A DNA stretch of 64,000 nucleotides from Streptomyces sp. BA2. Its GTDB lineage: Bacteria; Actinomycetota; Actinomycetes; Streptomycetales; Streptomycetaceae. Location: assembly GCF_009769735.1 (NCBI RefSeq), contig NZ_WSRO01000001.1, positions 186,001 through 250,000 on the forward strand, read 5' to 3'. Position numbers and translations under genes: made by a program. The notes under the pieces are model-generated. The model was not told the origin of the DNA. It made no database searches and worked only from the letters and a program-made list of their open reading frames with translations. Below are positions 13,990 through 23,552 of the stretch, piece after piece. Positions within the stretch are counted from its first letter, which is position 1; each line of letters opens with the position of its first letter.

Positions 13990-15426
13990 ATGATCACCCT
14001 GCCTGCCGCGCAGTCCGCCCCTGTTCCCACGGCGCAATGCCGCCAGACGTTGGCACGCAGACTCGTCGAGTCGGCCCGCACGGTGCCGGACCTGACGGGA
14101 TTCGATCACGCGCTGAAGGACACACGCGAACGCGTCTTCACCGTCACCGAAGCGGTGCCACTCGACCGCCTGAACGGCTGGCATTACGACAGGAATTCGG
14201 GTTCCATCGTTCATGAAAGCGGCAGATTCTTCTCTGTCGAGGGCCTCCAGGTGACGCCTCCTGGTCCCGCCGAACCGTGGGGGCAGCCCATTATCAATCA
14301 GCCGGAAACCGGAATTCTGGGTTTCCTGATGAGGGACATCGACGGGATCCCGCACTTCCTCGCACAGCTCAAGGCAGAGCCGGGTAACCGCAACGGCATT
14401 CAGCTCTCCCCCACGGTCCAGGCGACCAGGAGCAATTACACGGGTGTCCACGGCGGTCGGCGTGTGCCGTACCTGGAGTTCTTCCAGGATCCGGCGCGGC
14501 GGCGGGTCATCGCCGACGTACGCCAGTCCGAGCAGGGCGCGAGGTTCCTGCGCAAACGGAACCGGAACATGATCGTGGAAACTGCAGAGCCCGTCGAAGC
14601 CCAGGACGGGTTCATGTGGCTCACGCTCGGCCAGTTGCACCGGCTGCTGGCCGTCGAGGATCTGGTGAACATGGACACCCGTTCCGTGCTCGCCTGCCTC
14701 CCCCTGGAGAGCGGTCACCTCCCCGGGGACGACGGCGAATTCGCGGCACCGTCGGCACTCCCCATGGCGTCGGACAACTCTGCGCTGCATCCGCTGGTGG
14801 ACGTCCTGAGCTGGATCACCGAGGCGAGGACGCACGAGGAGATGCTCGTACGCACTGTCCGTCTGGACGAACTCGCCGAGTGGGAGTTCTCCGGCGGTCG
14901 CCTCAGCCATCAGTCCGGCCGGCAGTTCGAGGTGATCGGCGTTCGGGTGGAAGCAGTGGGCCGGGAGGTCGCCCAGTGGTGTCAGCCCATGTTCCGGGAC
15001 AAAGCCCTGGGATTGCTGGCGTTTGCCGTCACCCGGGTAGGCGGTGTGCTGCATGTTCTGATGCAGCTGCGGGCGGAGCCCGGGCTCAGGGACGCCGCCG
15101 AGCTGGCGCCCACGGTGCAGTGCACTCCGGATGAATGCACCCATCTGCCGCCCGAGGAACGGCCGCCCTTCTTCGATCTGGTGCAGAATGCCCCAGCTGA
15201 CTCCATCCGGTTCGACACCGCACTGTCCGACGAGGGCGGGCGCTTCTATCACACCGGAAACAGGCATCTCGTGGTGGAGACCGAGAGGCTACCGGAGCCC
15301 CCGGGGTTCCGATGGTTGACGCTGGGACAGCTCGAAGAACTGACCCAGCACAGTCATTACCTCAATATGCAGGCTCGCAGCATGCTGGCCTGTCTGCGTT
15401 CTCTGTCCTCCGGAGGCCTTCGATGA
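13990..15426 (+). CDS. NDP-hexose 2,3-dehydratase
   Basis: A 478-residue member of the EvaA/TylCVI type family, which removes water across C2-C3 of dTDP-4-keto-6-deoxyglucose, the first committed step to 2,6-dideoxysugars. The protein is an internal duplication: residues 53-225 and 285-460 share the order (V/L)DxLxxW, SGRxFxVxG, WxQPxxxxxxxGxLxF, LAQLKAEPG or LMQLRAEPG, and xPTVQ, as in known members. ATG 13990 has GGAG 5 nt upstream. Its stop overlaps the next gene's ATG (ATGA), so the two are coupled and probably act in sequence. Confidence 0.92.
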   Translation: MITLPAAQSAPVPTAQCRQTLARRLVESARTVPDLTGFDHALKDTRERVFTVTEAVPLDRLNGWHYDRNSGSIVHESGRFFSVEGLQVTPPGPAEPWGQPIINQPETGILGFLMRDIDGIPHFLAQLKAEPGNRNGIQLSPTVQATRSNYTGVHGGRRVPYLEFFQDPARRRVIADVRQSEQGARFLRKRNRNMIVETAEPVEAQDGFMWLTLGQLHRLLAVEDLVNMDTRSVLACLPLESGHLPGDDGEFAAPSALPMASDNSALHPLVDVLSWITEARTHEEMLVRTVRLDELAEWEFSGGRLSHQSGRQFEVIGVRVEAVGREVAQWCQPMFRDKALGLLAFAVTRVGGVLHVLMQLRAEPGLRDAAELAPTVQCTPDECTHLPPEERPPFFDLVQNAPADSIRFDTALSDEGGRFYHTGNRHLVVETERLPEPPGFRWLTLGQLEELTQHSHYLNMQARSMLACLRSLSSGGLR

Positions 15427-16433
15427 GCGCTGCCAGCAGCGAAAATCAGCTCTACACCAGGCTGGGCCGTACCGGGCTGCGGGTCAGCCGCATCTGTCTC
15501 GGCACGGTGAACTTCGGTGGCCGAGTGGTGGAGCCCGAGGCGCGAGAGCTGTTGGACTACGCGGTCGACAGCGGAATCAACTTCGTGGACACCGCGAACA
15601 TGTACGGCTGGCGCGAGTACAAGGGCTACACCGAAGACGTCATCGGCAGGTGGCTGGCGTCCCGCCCGTCTCTGCGCGATGAGGTGGTGCTGGCCACCAA
15701 GGTGGGCAACCCCATGAGCGACGGCCTCAACGAACAGGGACTGTCAGCACGGCATATCGTCTCAGCCTGCGAGGCGTCACTGCGCCGACTCGGCACCGAC
15801 TGGATCGACCTGTACCAGATGCACCACGTGGACCGGGACGTCGGCTGGGATGAGGTCTGGCAGGCCATGGAACTCCTGGTTCAGCAGGGAAAGGTGCGCT
15901 ACGTCGGCTCGTCCAACTTCGCGGGCTGGGACCTCGCCACGGCCCAGGAGGCGGCGCGGGCACGGCACTTCCTGGGTGTGGTGTCCGAACAGTGCCTGTA
16001 CAACCTCGCGGTGCGCTACCCGGAGCTGGAACTGCTGCCCGCGGCGCGCGCATACGGGGTGGCCGTGCTGCCCTGGTCCCCTCTGCACGGCGGCCTGCTC
16101 AGCGGCGTCCTGCGGAAGAGCGCCGAGGGTTGCGCGGTCAAGTCGGGGCAGGGGCGGGCCGCGGCGGCGCTTGGCACGATGCGCAGCACGATCGAGGAGT
16201 ATGAGCAGATGTGCGCGGAGTTCGGACGTGATCCGGCGCAGGTCGGCCTCGCCTGGGTGATGTCCCGGCCCGGGGTGACCTCCACGGTCATCGGTCCGCG
16301 CACCTGCGCCCACATCAAGGACGCGCTGCAGGCGCTGGACTCGCCCCTGTCGGACGAGGAAACCGCCCGACTCGAGAAGTTGTTCCCGCCGGTCGGCCAC
16401 GGCGGGGCGGCCCCGGACGCATGGCTCACCTGA
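15423..16433 (+). CDS. Aldo/keto reductase, probable NDP-hexose 3-ketoreductase
   Basis: A 336-residue AKR with the full tetrad: D56 (FVDTANMYG), Y61, K93 (ATKVGNP) and H134/H135 (YQMHHVD). Overlap with the 2,3-dehydratase gene matches the EryBII/TylCII/AveBVIII type of AKR, which reduces the 3-keto (or 2,3-enone) product of the dehydratase to a 2,6-dideoxy-4-keto sugar. The exact regiochemistry cannot be read from sequence. NADPH is the expected cofactor. Last gene of this short plus-strand operon. Confidence 0.88.
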   Translation: MSAASSENQLYTRLGRTGLRVSRICLGTVNFGGRVVEPEARELLDYAVDSGINFVDTANMYGWREYKGYTEDVIGRWLASRPSLRDEVVLATKVGNPMSDGLNEQGLSARHIVSACEASLRRLGTDWIDLYQMHHVDRDVGWDEVWQAMELLVQQGKVRYVGSSNFAGWDLATAQEAARARHFLGVVSEQCLYNLAVRYPELELLPAARAYGVAVLPWSPLHGGLLSGVLRKSAEGCAVKSGQGRAAAALGTMRSTIEEYEQMCAEFGRDPAQVGLAWVMSRPGVTSTVIGPRTCAHIKDALQALDSPLSDEETARLEKLFPPVGHGGAAPDAWLT

Positions 16434-16590
16434 GCGCGCATACCGATCGGCACATCGGACCCTGTTCGGGAACACACATGAGTGGTGCCCGCACAGGGTT
16501 CCGCCGTTCTGGCGCACGAGTCAAAGCAGCAAAGACCCGCGCAGAAACGGCTCGCCAAGCTCATGTCCGACACGCCATCCCGACCGTGAG

Positions 16591-16690
16591 TTGACGCGGC
16601 TGGCTGGGGTTTGGCCGCTGGTTCCGGTGTGGGTCCGGGCGACTTACGACCTGTTCCGGCGCTGGCAGCGCGACGACACCCCGGCGCACG
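16591..16690 (+). pseudogene. IS5-family transposase N-terminal scrap
   Basis: About 30 codons read WVRATYDLFRRWQRDD, typical of the N-terminal DUF4096-like region of IS5-group transposases. Nothing else of the element follows in frame. The rest of 16434-16981 shows no recognisable gene. Confidence 0.5.
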
Positions 16691-16981
16691 GCGGTGAATA
16701 CGCGGCGGGGGTCATGCGAGTGCTGCAGTCCGCTGCGGGATCAACTCCCGGCGGACTTCGCACGCATCGGGCTCCTCGGGCCGCGGGCGTCGTTCCCCTG
16801 CATGCCAACGAGTCTGGTCCCGGCCCATCCGGGCCGGGGCCAGAACCCCTACATCTTCAGCAGCCTGCTGGGCGTGCTGGCTCACCTCAAGTGGCCGAGC
16901 GACACGGTCGCTGCGCGGGGGACGCTGGATCGGGCCGGTCGGATCTGCGCTGGCTGGCCGTGCCCGGTGCCAAGGCACCTC

Positions 16982-17578
16982 TCATCGGGCAGCGTCGATG
17001 CGGCGCGCTACGTCGTAATCGGGGAGCAGGCCGCGCTCGTCGAGCTCCTTCAGGGTAGGGGCCAGGCGATCCCGCTCCGACAACAACAGATCGACCCCGT
17101 CCGGGAGCGGCAGCGCCAGGTCGGGGTCGAGCGGGGACAGCGCGAGTTCATAGGTGGGTGCGTAGGTGCCGGACATCATGTACGACATGACGGTGCCATC
17201 GCAGAGCGCAGCGAAGCCGTGGCCCACACCGGGCGGGATGTACAGCGCCCGCATCGTCGTGCCGCTCAGCACAGTGGTGTCGCAGCGTCCGAAGGTGGGA
17301 GATCCCGTGCGCAAGTCCACGACGAAGTCTTGTAACTCACCGCTCAGACAGCACACGAACTTGGCCATGCCAGGCGGGCACTGCGTGAAGTGAACTCCTC
17401 GCACCGTGCCGCGCTGTGAGGTGCTGTAGCTGAGCTGCGCGGCGGGAAAGGACTCCCGGCCGACGTGCGCAGCGAGCGCTTCCCCGGTGAAGGGGGAAAC
17501 GAAGGATCCCCGTTGATCCTCATGGATCTTCGGGATGAACTCGACGACACCTTCTACATTCAGTTGGCGGGAACGCAC
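16982..17578 (-). CDS. dTDP-4-keto-6-deoxyhexose 3- or 3,5-epimerase
   Basis: A 198-residue RmlC/EvaD-family cupin. RGVHF (catalytic H63), K73, the PPGVGHGF motif (H120) and Tyr133 are all present, unlike in the RmlC domain of the fusion gene, where the H120 equivalent is Asn. It probably inverts C3 and/or C5 of the keto-deoxysugar to give an L-sugar. GTG start with a strong AAGGAGA 5 nt upstream. It lies 9 nt after an IS701-type gene, facing the AKR gene, so it may have been moved here. Confidence 0.9.
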   Translation of the reverse strand: MRSRQLNVEGVVEFIPKIHEDQRGSFVSPFTGEALAAHVGRESFPAAQLSYSTSQRGTVRGVHFTQCPPGMAKFVCCLSGELQDFVVDLRTGSPTFGRCDTTVLSGTTMRALYIPPGVGHGFAALCDGTVMSYMMSGTYAPTYELALSPLDPDLALPLPDGVDLLLSERDRLAPTLKELDERGLLPDYDVARRIDAAR

Positions 17579-17587
17579 GTGATCTCC

Positions 17588-18619
17588 TTAGTTCGGCAGG
17601 GGGAGGGCAGGAGGGTTGGCGGTGATGCGCAGCACGGCGTGCGCGAACATGGCAAGCGTCATGTGCCGGTACCAGGCCCGCCATTTGCGGGCGGAGTAGC
17701 GGTCAAGTCCTGCCTCTTCCCGCGCGGAGGCGAAGTGGGCCCGCACGGCATAGCCGGCGGAGGCCGCAGCTTCGGCGCACTCGCCGAGAGCGGTGCGAGC
17801 CGGGGCATAGCACAGGTACGAGCCTCCCTCGCGGCGTGCGAACTGCCAGCGGATGTAGCCGTCAGGGACGGTCTGCTGCCATACCAAGGGCCCGTTGTGA
17901 TTGCTGGCCAGTGCATAGGGCATACGTCGGCGTTCCAGAGCGCTGCGGAACTCCACGCTGTCGCCGTAGTAGGGCGTATCGGCCATCACCCAGCGTGCGG
18001 GCACCCCGCTGTCGAGCGCCCGGCTGATCATGACGAGGGCGGTTTCCTCGCGGGAGAGGCATTGGCGCTTGTCGGGGATGCCAGCCTGTCGGCGAGCTGC
18101 GAGGCTGTCCGCCCACGGGGGCGGTATCAGCAGTTCCCGGTCGATCGCCATGGTGTTCCCCAGGGCATCCTTGCTCAGTAAGAACACACCGATCTGGCAG
18201 TTCTCGACACGGCGAGACGTCGTGCAGTACTGACGGCTCACGCCGGCCGAACTGCTTCCCTTCTTGATGAAGCCCTCTTCGGCGATGACCAATGAGGTGT
18301 CCCTGGTGGCCAGGTGCCCGACCACCAGGTCGCGCACCCGGTCCCGTACCTTGTCCTCGTCCCACCGAGCGGTGGTCAACAACCGATTGCGGCCGTCCTC
18401 GCTACCCAGCGGCATGGGTTGGGAAAGCAGCCAGCACACGTACTTATACGCGTGGCGGCGGGGCTCCTCTCGGCTGAACACGTCTTCCAGGTGCTGGAAG
18501 TAGTGACGGAGAGGCCCAGGACCCGTACTGCGCGGAAGCGGAAACTGGAACATGTCCTGTCGGCTTCCCAGGACGCGGGAGGGTGGTAAGTCGTTGCAGA
18601 GTCGCGTCTCTGTCCTCAC
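17588..18619 (-). CDS. IS701-family transposase-like protein, active site doubtful
   Basis: A 343-residue DDE-fold protein of the IS701 family. It has the family block around IKKGSSSAGVSRQYCTT, the NCQIGVF strand, DRELLIPPPW, the second catalytic Asp (WVMADTPYYGD) and the C-terminal KWRAWYRHMTLAMFAHA. In the first block, where members usually have V-x-D-x-T-G-F, this one has VIAEEGF. The usual W-x-I-E-E-x-F is YAVRAHF. So the first and third acidic residues appear lost, and it is shorter than the roughly 400-residue family norm. The start could also be the Met 22 codons downstream. No terminal inverted repeats were found. Either an immobile relic with an intact frame or a domesticated protein. 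Confidence 0.75.
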   Translation of the reverse strand: MRTETRLCNDLPPSRVLGSRQDMFQFPLPRSTGPGPLRHYFQHLEDVFSREEPRRHAYKYVCWLLSQPMPLGSEDGRNRLLTTARWDEDKVRDRVRDLVVGHLATRDTSLVIAEEGFIKKGSSSAGVSRQYCTTSRRVENCQIGVFLLSKDALGNTMAIDRELLIPPPWADSLAARRQAGIPDKRQCLSREETALVMISRALDSGVPARWVMADTPYYGDSVEFRSALERRRMPYALASNHNGPLVWQQTVPDGYIRWQFARREGGSYLCYAPARTALGECAEAAASAGYAVRAHFASAREEAGLDRYSARKWRAWYRHMTLAMFAHAVLRITANPPALPLPN

Positions 18620-19473
18620 GGAATCACCCTAAGACAGTCTTCACGGACTTATCCGACGACACACCTTAAGCGGACCTTGCCGCCGGTCACCCCACCGACT
18701 GAGACACGCAGGAGCCCTAATGCCGTGACTCTGTTGGCGATCTTGTCGGGCGGTAGCGAGGGCGACGGCTACACCGCGATGGACTGTGCGCAAGGCGGCG
18801 CGAGAGCCAAGCACGCACCTGCCCCCTCAGAACGAACGTACGCCTGCACCCCGTGCGGACACCGCTCGCCAGAGAGAAGAACGCCGCCCGCCTCATGTCT
18901 GTTCGAGCTGGTCTTCAACCCGGCCAGCGCGGATCCTGAAGACTGAGGCAAGCGTTCCTGGCCGGCTATCCGGAGCTGCGCGCGGCAGCGGCGGAACAGC
19001 GCTGCGCACGGCGGCGGACACACGCCGGGGCGGAGCTCCTTCATAGGCGCGATCTCCGAGTTGGTGCCAGCTGACAGGGCGTCAGCGTGTGTCGGGTGAG
19101 TGCAAGGCCGGAGTGAGATGCCGTCGGCGGCGCCAGACAGTGCTGAGCGGCCGACACCGACGCTGTCAGTGGCGGGGGTGGGCTTCGCGGGCTCCGGCGC
19201 AGCTCACTGTCTCCGGCGTCGAGAGACGCTGACCCGGCGCCACCCATTGCAGACTCCAGTCATTCACTCGAATGGCCCTACGGGCGAGGGGGGCTGGAGA
19301 GCGGTCGAATCGGCCCTCGGCCGCCAGGGCGAAGGGCTTTCCCCCATGGGCGGTCACTCATTGTGCGGCTCCTCGCCTTGCGCCGTAGACCCGCGCGGAG
19401 CGCTATGGAAGCCAGCGTGCGCCGCCCGTGGCGTCTCCCGCCCGTCGCGCGCTGATTGAGGGAGTGATGACCC
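18620..19473. other. Intergenic region without supported gene
   Basis: About 850 nt between the IS701-like gene and the PRC-barrel gene. Several short open frames exist, but none has a ribosome site or recognisable family. Confidence 0.4.
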
Positions 19474-20385
19474 ATGACACAGGATGACGCAGGCTTAACC
19501 AACCCGGAAATGCTCAAGGGCCTGACGGCCTATGACCGAAACGGCGAGAAGATCGGCAGCGTCGAGCGGGTGTATCTCGACGCCCACAGCGGTCATGCCG
19601 GATGGGTGACGGTCAAGACCGGCCTGTTCGGAACGAAGGAGAGCTTCGTGCCACTCGACGGAGCACGCCTTCAACAGGACGCTTTGCACGTGATGGCCAC
19701 CAAAGAGGCCGTGAAGGGTGCGTCGACCGCGGACGTCGGCCAAGGCCTCGAGCCCACTCTGGAGCATCAGCTCTACGCTCACTACGGCCTGGACAGCACT
19801 GCCGAAGCCACTCGTGGCACGGCCGGAAACCTCGACACGGCGTCGGTCAGGAGCACCTGGAGTGCTGACGAGCAGACAGCTAGGGAAACTGAAGGCATCG
19901 TCGGCGCGGCTGGCGCGGGGCAAGGACACGAGGCGCGTGAGTTCGCCACCCGCTCGGGACCCGCTGCCGACAGCGAGGCTCACGAGATGGTGCGCTCCGA
20001 GGAGCGTCTGCACGTGGGCACCAGAGAGGAGGAAGTGGGCCACGCCCGACTCCGCAAAGTGGTCGTCACCGAGGACGTGACCAGATCCGTGCCCGTCTCC
20101 CATGAGGAAGTCCGCGTCGTCCGTGAGCCCATCGCGGAAGGGGAGGACGTCAACGCCGATATCGGCGACGCCCAGACGGAAGTGACCTTGCACGCTGAAA
20201 AGCCGGTCGTACGCAAGGAAGCCGTGGCGGTCGAACGTGTGCGCCTGGAGGTCGAGAAGGTCACCGAAACTGAAGAGGTCTCCGACACCGTCCGCAAAGA
20301 GCGGGTCGAGTTCGACGATGCCAAGGCGGACGACGGCGGCATGGGCAAGGCCTGGCGTGATCGGAAGCAGGGGCCGCGCCACTGA
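19474..20385 (+). CDS. PRC-barrel and DUF2382 stress protein
   Basis: A 303-residue protein with an N-terminal PRC-barrel (about residues 10-80: LKGLTAYDRNGEKIGSVERV, SFVPLDGA) and a C-terminal DUF2382/YsnF-like domain (about 172-285: SEERLHVGTREEEVGHARLRK, VVTEDVTRSVPVSHEEVRVVREP). This pair is common in actinobacteria and is linked to general stress, but the biochemical role is unknown. No signal peptide, so cytoplasmic. GGGAG precedes the ATG. Followed by a hairpin terminator and monocistronic. Confidence 0.9.
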   Translation: MTQDDAGLTNPEMLKGLTAYDRNGEKIGSVERVYLDAHSGHAGWVTVKTGLFGTKESFVPLDGARLQQDALHVMATKEAVKGASTADVGQGLEPTLEHQLYAHYGLDSTAEATRGTAGNLDTASVRSTWSADEQTARETEGIVGAAGAGQGHEAREFATRSGPAADSEAHEMVRSEERLHVGTREEEVGHARLRKVVVTEDVTRSVPVSHEEVRVVREPIAEGEDVNADIGDAQTEVTLHAEKPVVRKEAVAVERVRLEVEKVTETEEVSDTVRKERVEFDDAKADDGGMGKAWRDRKQGPRH

Positions 20386-20409
20386 CGTGGCGGGCCTCCC
20401 TCATGTCCC

Positions 20410-20442
20410 GAGCCCCCGAGGCCAGCCATGCCCCGGGGGCTC
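20410..20442 (+). terminator. Hairpin after PRC-barrel gene
   Basis: GAGCCCCCG pairs with CGGGGGCTC (9 bp) 25 nt after the stop codon. There is no U-run, as is common for high-GC terminators. Confidence 0.65.
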
Positions 20443-20617
20443 ACCTGGACGTTCTACGGCGTCCACCAGGTGACCGCGTACCGTACCTGGTGCGATCGGC
20501 TCGCTGCATCCCCTGTCAGGAAGTAGCTGCCGGCGCGCACGCGGATAGCACGAGGGTGTTCGGCTCGTATTCGCGGCGAACTCGTGACGGCGAGCTGTAT
20601 GAGCAGTCAGGTGTGGG

Positions 20618-21226
20618 CTAGGGACCTGTGCACGCCGAGGGCAACGCCCGCTCCAGCCCCTTCAAATGCAGGACATCCAGCTTATGGTCGTAGGCCGACC
20701 TGGCGGCCGCACCGTACAGCCGCAGCTCGCACGACGGCGAGTTGCGCACGTCCTGTGTCGCCACCAGAGTGGTGAGTATCTGCGTGGTGATGCGATCGAG
20801 CGCCGGGCGGACCTCCTTGTCGAGGTCCGGCCGTTGGGCGGGGCGCTCGTCGGGATGCTCGTCCCAGCGCGTGTACAGCCCGCGCTGCACCAGCTTGTTC
20901 GCTTCCATCTGGTCCCGGAAGACGGCGACCGCTGCGTCGGGAGCCAGCCCGAGTGCGAGGGCTCGGGCGGCGACGTCATCGAGAATCTTCTGCTCTCGCG
21001 CGGGATCGTCGATCGGCCGGCCGGATCCGTACTTGGCAGCGGCCACCTTGTCGGCGATCAGCAGCCGCTCGGCGAATAGGTCGGTCAGCGGGGTAAGTCC
21101 GTGAACGGCAGAAGGCACGGCGGCCGGGGCCTGCGGCTGGGCGACGGAGGGCACGGCAGCGGCACCGAAGAGCAGGAGCGCGGCGGATGTGGCGACTAAC
21201 GCAGACGTCGCATGTCGGATTCGCAC
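20618..21226 (-). CDS. Secreted AroQ-type (gamma) chorismate mutase
   Basis: A 202-residue protein with a signal peptide (hydrophobic run ALVATSAALLLFGAAAV, cleavage near SVAQ) and an all-helical chorismate mutase domain of the exported AroQ gamma class. It contains LFAERLLIADKVAAAKYGSGRPI, DDPAREQ and FRDQMEANKLVQRGL, which place the Arg, Lys, Asp, Glu and Gln active-site residues as in secreted mycobacterial enzymes. It converts chorismate to prephenate, but outside the cell, where the role is obscure. GTG at 21226 with AAAGGA upstream is chosen; the longer open frame upstream is not supported. Confidence 0.88.
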   Translation of the reverse strand: MRIRHATSALVATSAALLLFGAAAVPSVAQPQAPAAVPSAVHGLTPLTDLFAERLLIADKVAAAKYGSGRPIDDPAREQKILDDVAARALALGLAPDAAVAVFRDQMEANKLVQRGLYTRWDEHPDERPAQRPDLDKEVRPALDRITTQILTTLVATQDVRNSPSCELRLYGAAARSAYDHKLDVLHLKGLERALPSACTGP

Positions 21227-22093
21227 AGAGATATCCTTTACATGGGGAATGCGACCAAGATACAGGGGTGCGTACGGTCGGCGTGGAGGGGGCTTTTCGG
21301 GCCACGAGCGTTCGGCGCGCTCGCGCCGGAGGTGCACGCGGCGCTGAGCACCCCAGTGGCGGCCGGAACCCGCGATCCCGTTCATCAGCGGTGGCGGGCG
21401 GCGCGGCGCCGGGCCAGGCGGCCCGGGCGTCCTCAGTGAGGTCGAAGGACCGACGTCTTTCTGTTCGACAACCGTGGCGCCGGGCGGACAAGCACGGTTA
21501 GAACCGGCCTCGGAAGCGTGACCTTTCGGCGAACGCGCCCTGCCGGAGATCGTGATGCAGCAGACTCACCCGGGCGGCCTTGGTCCCGACAATGTGAATG
21601 CGCGCTCTGGACTGCACGCAGGTGGAGACCAAGGCCGCCGCTACGTGAGCGATCAAGTGGCGTGCGCCTTCAAGAATCTTCAATGCGTTGCTTGTGCCGG
21701 GGCAGTGCCGATGCCTGTCATGGCCAGGCAGGCGGGGCGCCACGGGCAGGGTGATATCGCAGCGCGTGGGCCGACTCCGCTGTTGTTAACCAACGGAAAG
21801 ACATCCCGCTTTCACCTGCCTTCAGGCACTGTGACCCATTTTGCACATTCTTGGTCGACTCGTCCGCAACCACATACCCAGGCGCGCGCTCTTACGCCGT
21901 GCCAGATATAGAGACCAGTCACGGGAGGCAGGCGCGTTCGTGCGCTCGATGACCGAGACGGAATGCCCACGTTGCGTCTACGTCCCATCCGGTGGGCGCT
22001 GAGTGATCCAGTCAGTCCCGTGCCAGTGGCCTGCGGAGAGCCGCAGCGTTGGCATCTCAAGCCCGACCAATTCAAGACGCTGATGGAGTACTG
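21227..22093. other. Intergenic region without supported gene
   Basis: Nearly 870 nt between divergent genes (chorismate mutase, minus; cupin, plus). No coding signal with start and ribosome site was recognised. Confidence 0.4.
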
Positions 22094-22525
22094 ATGCACG
22101 CCAAGAGATTCGCTGGACTCATAACAGCCGCCATCGCAGGCCTCGCCCTGACAGTTGGCACCGCACAAGCCACGCCCTCCAACGGCGTTGCGGCCAAGAT
22201 CATCTCGAAGGAGACCTCACCCACATATGAGATCGTGCGGGCCGAGATCACAATCCAGCCCGGGGGAAGCACTGGTTGGCACTACCACGATGGCCAAGTG
22301 TCGGGAACCGTCAAGGAGGGGACGTTGAGTCACTTCGACTCCACCTGCAAGTCGGATGGCACATACCATGTCGGTGACCACATCACAGAATCCAGCGGCC
22401 CCGGGTACGTACACATCGGGCAGAATCGCGGAACCACGCCGGTCGTTCTTGACGTTACGTACATCAACCCGATCGGAAAGCCCTTGTCAGAAGACGTCCC
22501 CAACCCGGGCTGCTCCTTCCAGTAA
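22094..22525 (+). CDS. Secreted small cupin protein
   Basis: A 143-residue protein with a signal peptide (residues 1-27, cleavage near AQA) followed by a single cupin barrel. The metal-binding motif G-W-H-Y-H-DGQVSG is present in motif 1, then DHITESSGPGYVHIGQN in motif 2, and two Cys that may form a disulfide in the exported protein. Function unknown; extracellular cupins often bind small ligands. GGAG lies 5 nt before the ATG. Monocistronic. Confidence 0.82.
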   Translation: MHAKRFAGLITAAIAGLALTVGTAQATPSNGVAAKIISKETSPTYEIVRAEITIQPGGSTGWHYHDGQVSGTVKEGTLSHFDSTCKSDGTYHVGDHITESSGPGYVHIGQNRGTTPVVLDVTYINPIGKPLSEDVPNPGCSFQ

Positions 22526-22904
22526 CCCTCACTCGTTGAACCCGGGAGACGCGGCAACTTGCAGCGGTGCACGGAAGGTTGACGCTTGGTGGTAGCGGCG
22601 CCATAGATGGCGTCGCAGGAGCAGCACGCCCCTATGACGACTATCCGCGACAAGTAATCGAAGCCCCTCCGGCGGCCATTCGACACAGGTTCCGCCCGCA
22701 GGGGACGATTCGTTTCCCCGGATCGCCAGGTGACACGGGGGGCACCGCTGCCTTCAGGGCTGTCGGGTGCCCCTCCTGGCCTACCCACCCTTGCCGCCGA
22801 ATCCCGCGCTGCCGCGGGCGACAAGCACATGCCAGCCGACGTGGCTCACAGCATCCTGTGTCCTGGGTACCACGCTCGGCCCTGACACCCGATGGTGGTC
22901 CTCG

Positions 22905-23387
22905 ATGATCACCGAACTGCTCAGGGCTACACCGGCGAAGACGGCCGCCGCACCGTGGCCCCTCAACGGGATCCTGACGAGGGCCTGGGGCGCCACAAGG
23001 CATCTGTCATCCGTCGACCTAACGGACGACGCCCCCTGGAAGAAGGCATCCGCCTCCAACAGCGGCGGCGGCTGCCTGGAAGTCGCTCTGCTGGGCAACG
23101 GCTACGTCGCCATCCGGGACAACGAGGGCCCGGGCAGCGCCCCCTTCATCGTCACCGAGCACGTATGGGAATGCTGGCTCGACGGTGCCAAGGGCGGCGA
23201 GTTCGACCTCCCCTCCACCTGCTCCCCGCCCTCAAGGACGGGGAGACAAGCGAAGAGACAAGAGGAAGCCGCGGTCCGCAAGCAACATCATTCTGGATCA
23301 ACTGAGTTCAGAGGCGAGGCAATTCACTGCAGGCACTCAAGTGCCCCGCCCGGAGGCCGGGTTAGGGCCGAAGCGGGGAATGACTGA
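22905..23387 (+). CDS. DUF397-domain protein with aberrant ends
   Basis: The middle of this frame (about 22990-23215) encodes a DUF397 domain: APWKKASASNSGGGCLEVA followed by YVAIRDNEGPGS and WECWLDGAKGGEFDL. In Streptomyces DUF397 proteins are about 60-80 residues, start just before the W(R/K)KS motif, end after EFD, and usually sit beside an XRE regulator. Here no start codon lies close upstream and the frame runs on 50 codons into an IS605-like end, so both termini look disturbed and no XRE partner is seen. Probably a broken copy; the start given is only the nearest plausible ATG. Confidence 0.5.
   Translation: MITELLRATPAKTAAAPWPLNGILTRAWGATRHLSSVDLTDDAPWKKASASNSGGGCLEVALLGNGYVAIRDNEGPGSAPFIVTEHVWECWLDGAKGGEFDLPSTCSPPSRTGRQAKRQEEAAVRKQHHSGSTEFRGEAIHCRHSSAPPGGRVRAEAGND
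23222..23378 (+). mobile_element. Possible IS200/IS605-type end with hairpins
   Basis: CTCCCCG (23222-23228) pairs with CGGGGAG (23239-23245) around CCCTCAAGGA, a hairpin like those at IS200/IS605/IS1341 ends. About 100 nt on, CCCCGC (23344-23349) pairs with GCGGGG (23373-23378) around an inner CCCGG/CCGGG stem. No TnpA or TnpB coding sequence remains. Confidence 0.35.
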
Positions 23388-23552
23388 CGGGAATCTTGAG
23401 ACTCTCAGGTAGTACTTAGCGGTTTCAGGTAAGCCTTGAGGCGTATGGCGACATAACCCTCGGGGCTGATCTTGTCACGCGTCTGACGCATGGATGATGA
23501 GTTGGTGTCGCGGGACCGATCTCGCCGTCCAGAGCATCAGAAAAGGATGTAC

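Noticed and set aside
13966..15267. Minus-strand 433-codon frame over the 2,3-dehydratase gene
   Set aside because: Shadow; the plus-strand protein has clear duplicated family motifs and a ribosome site.
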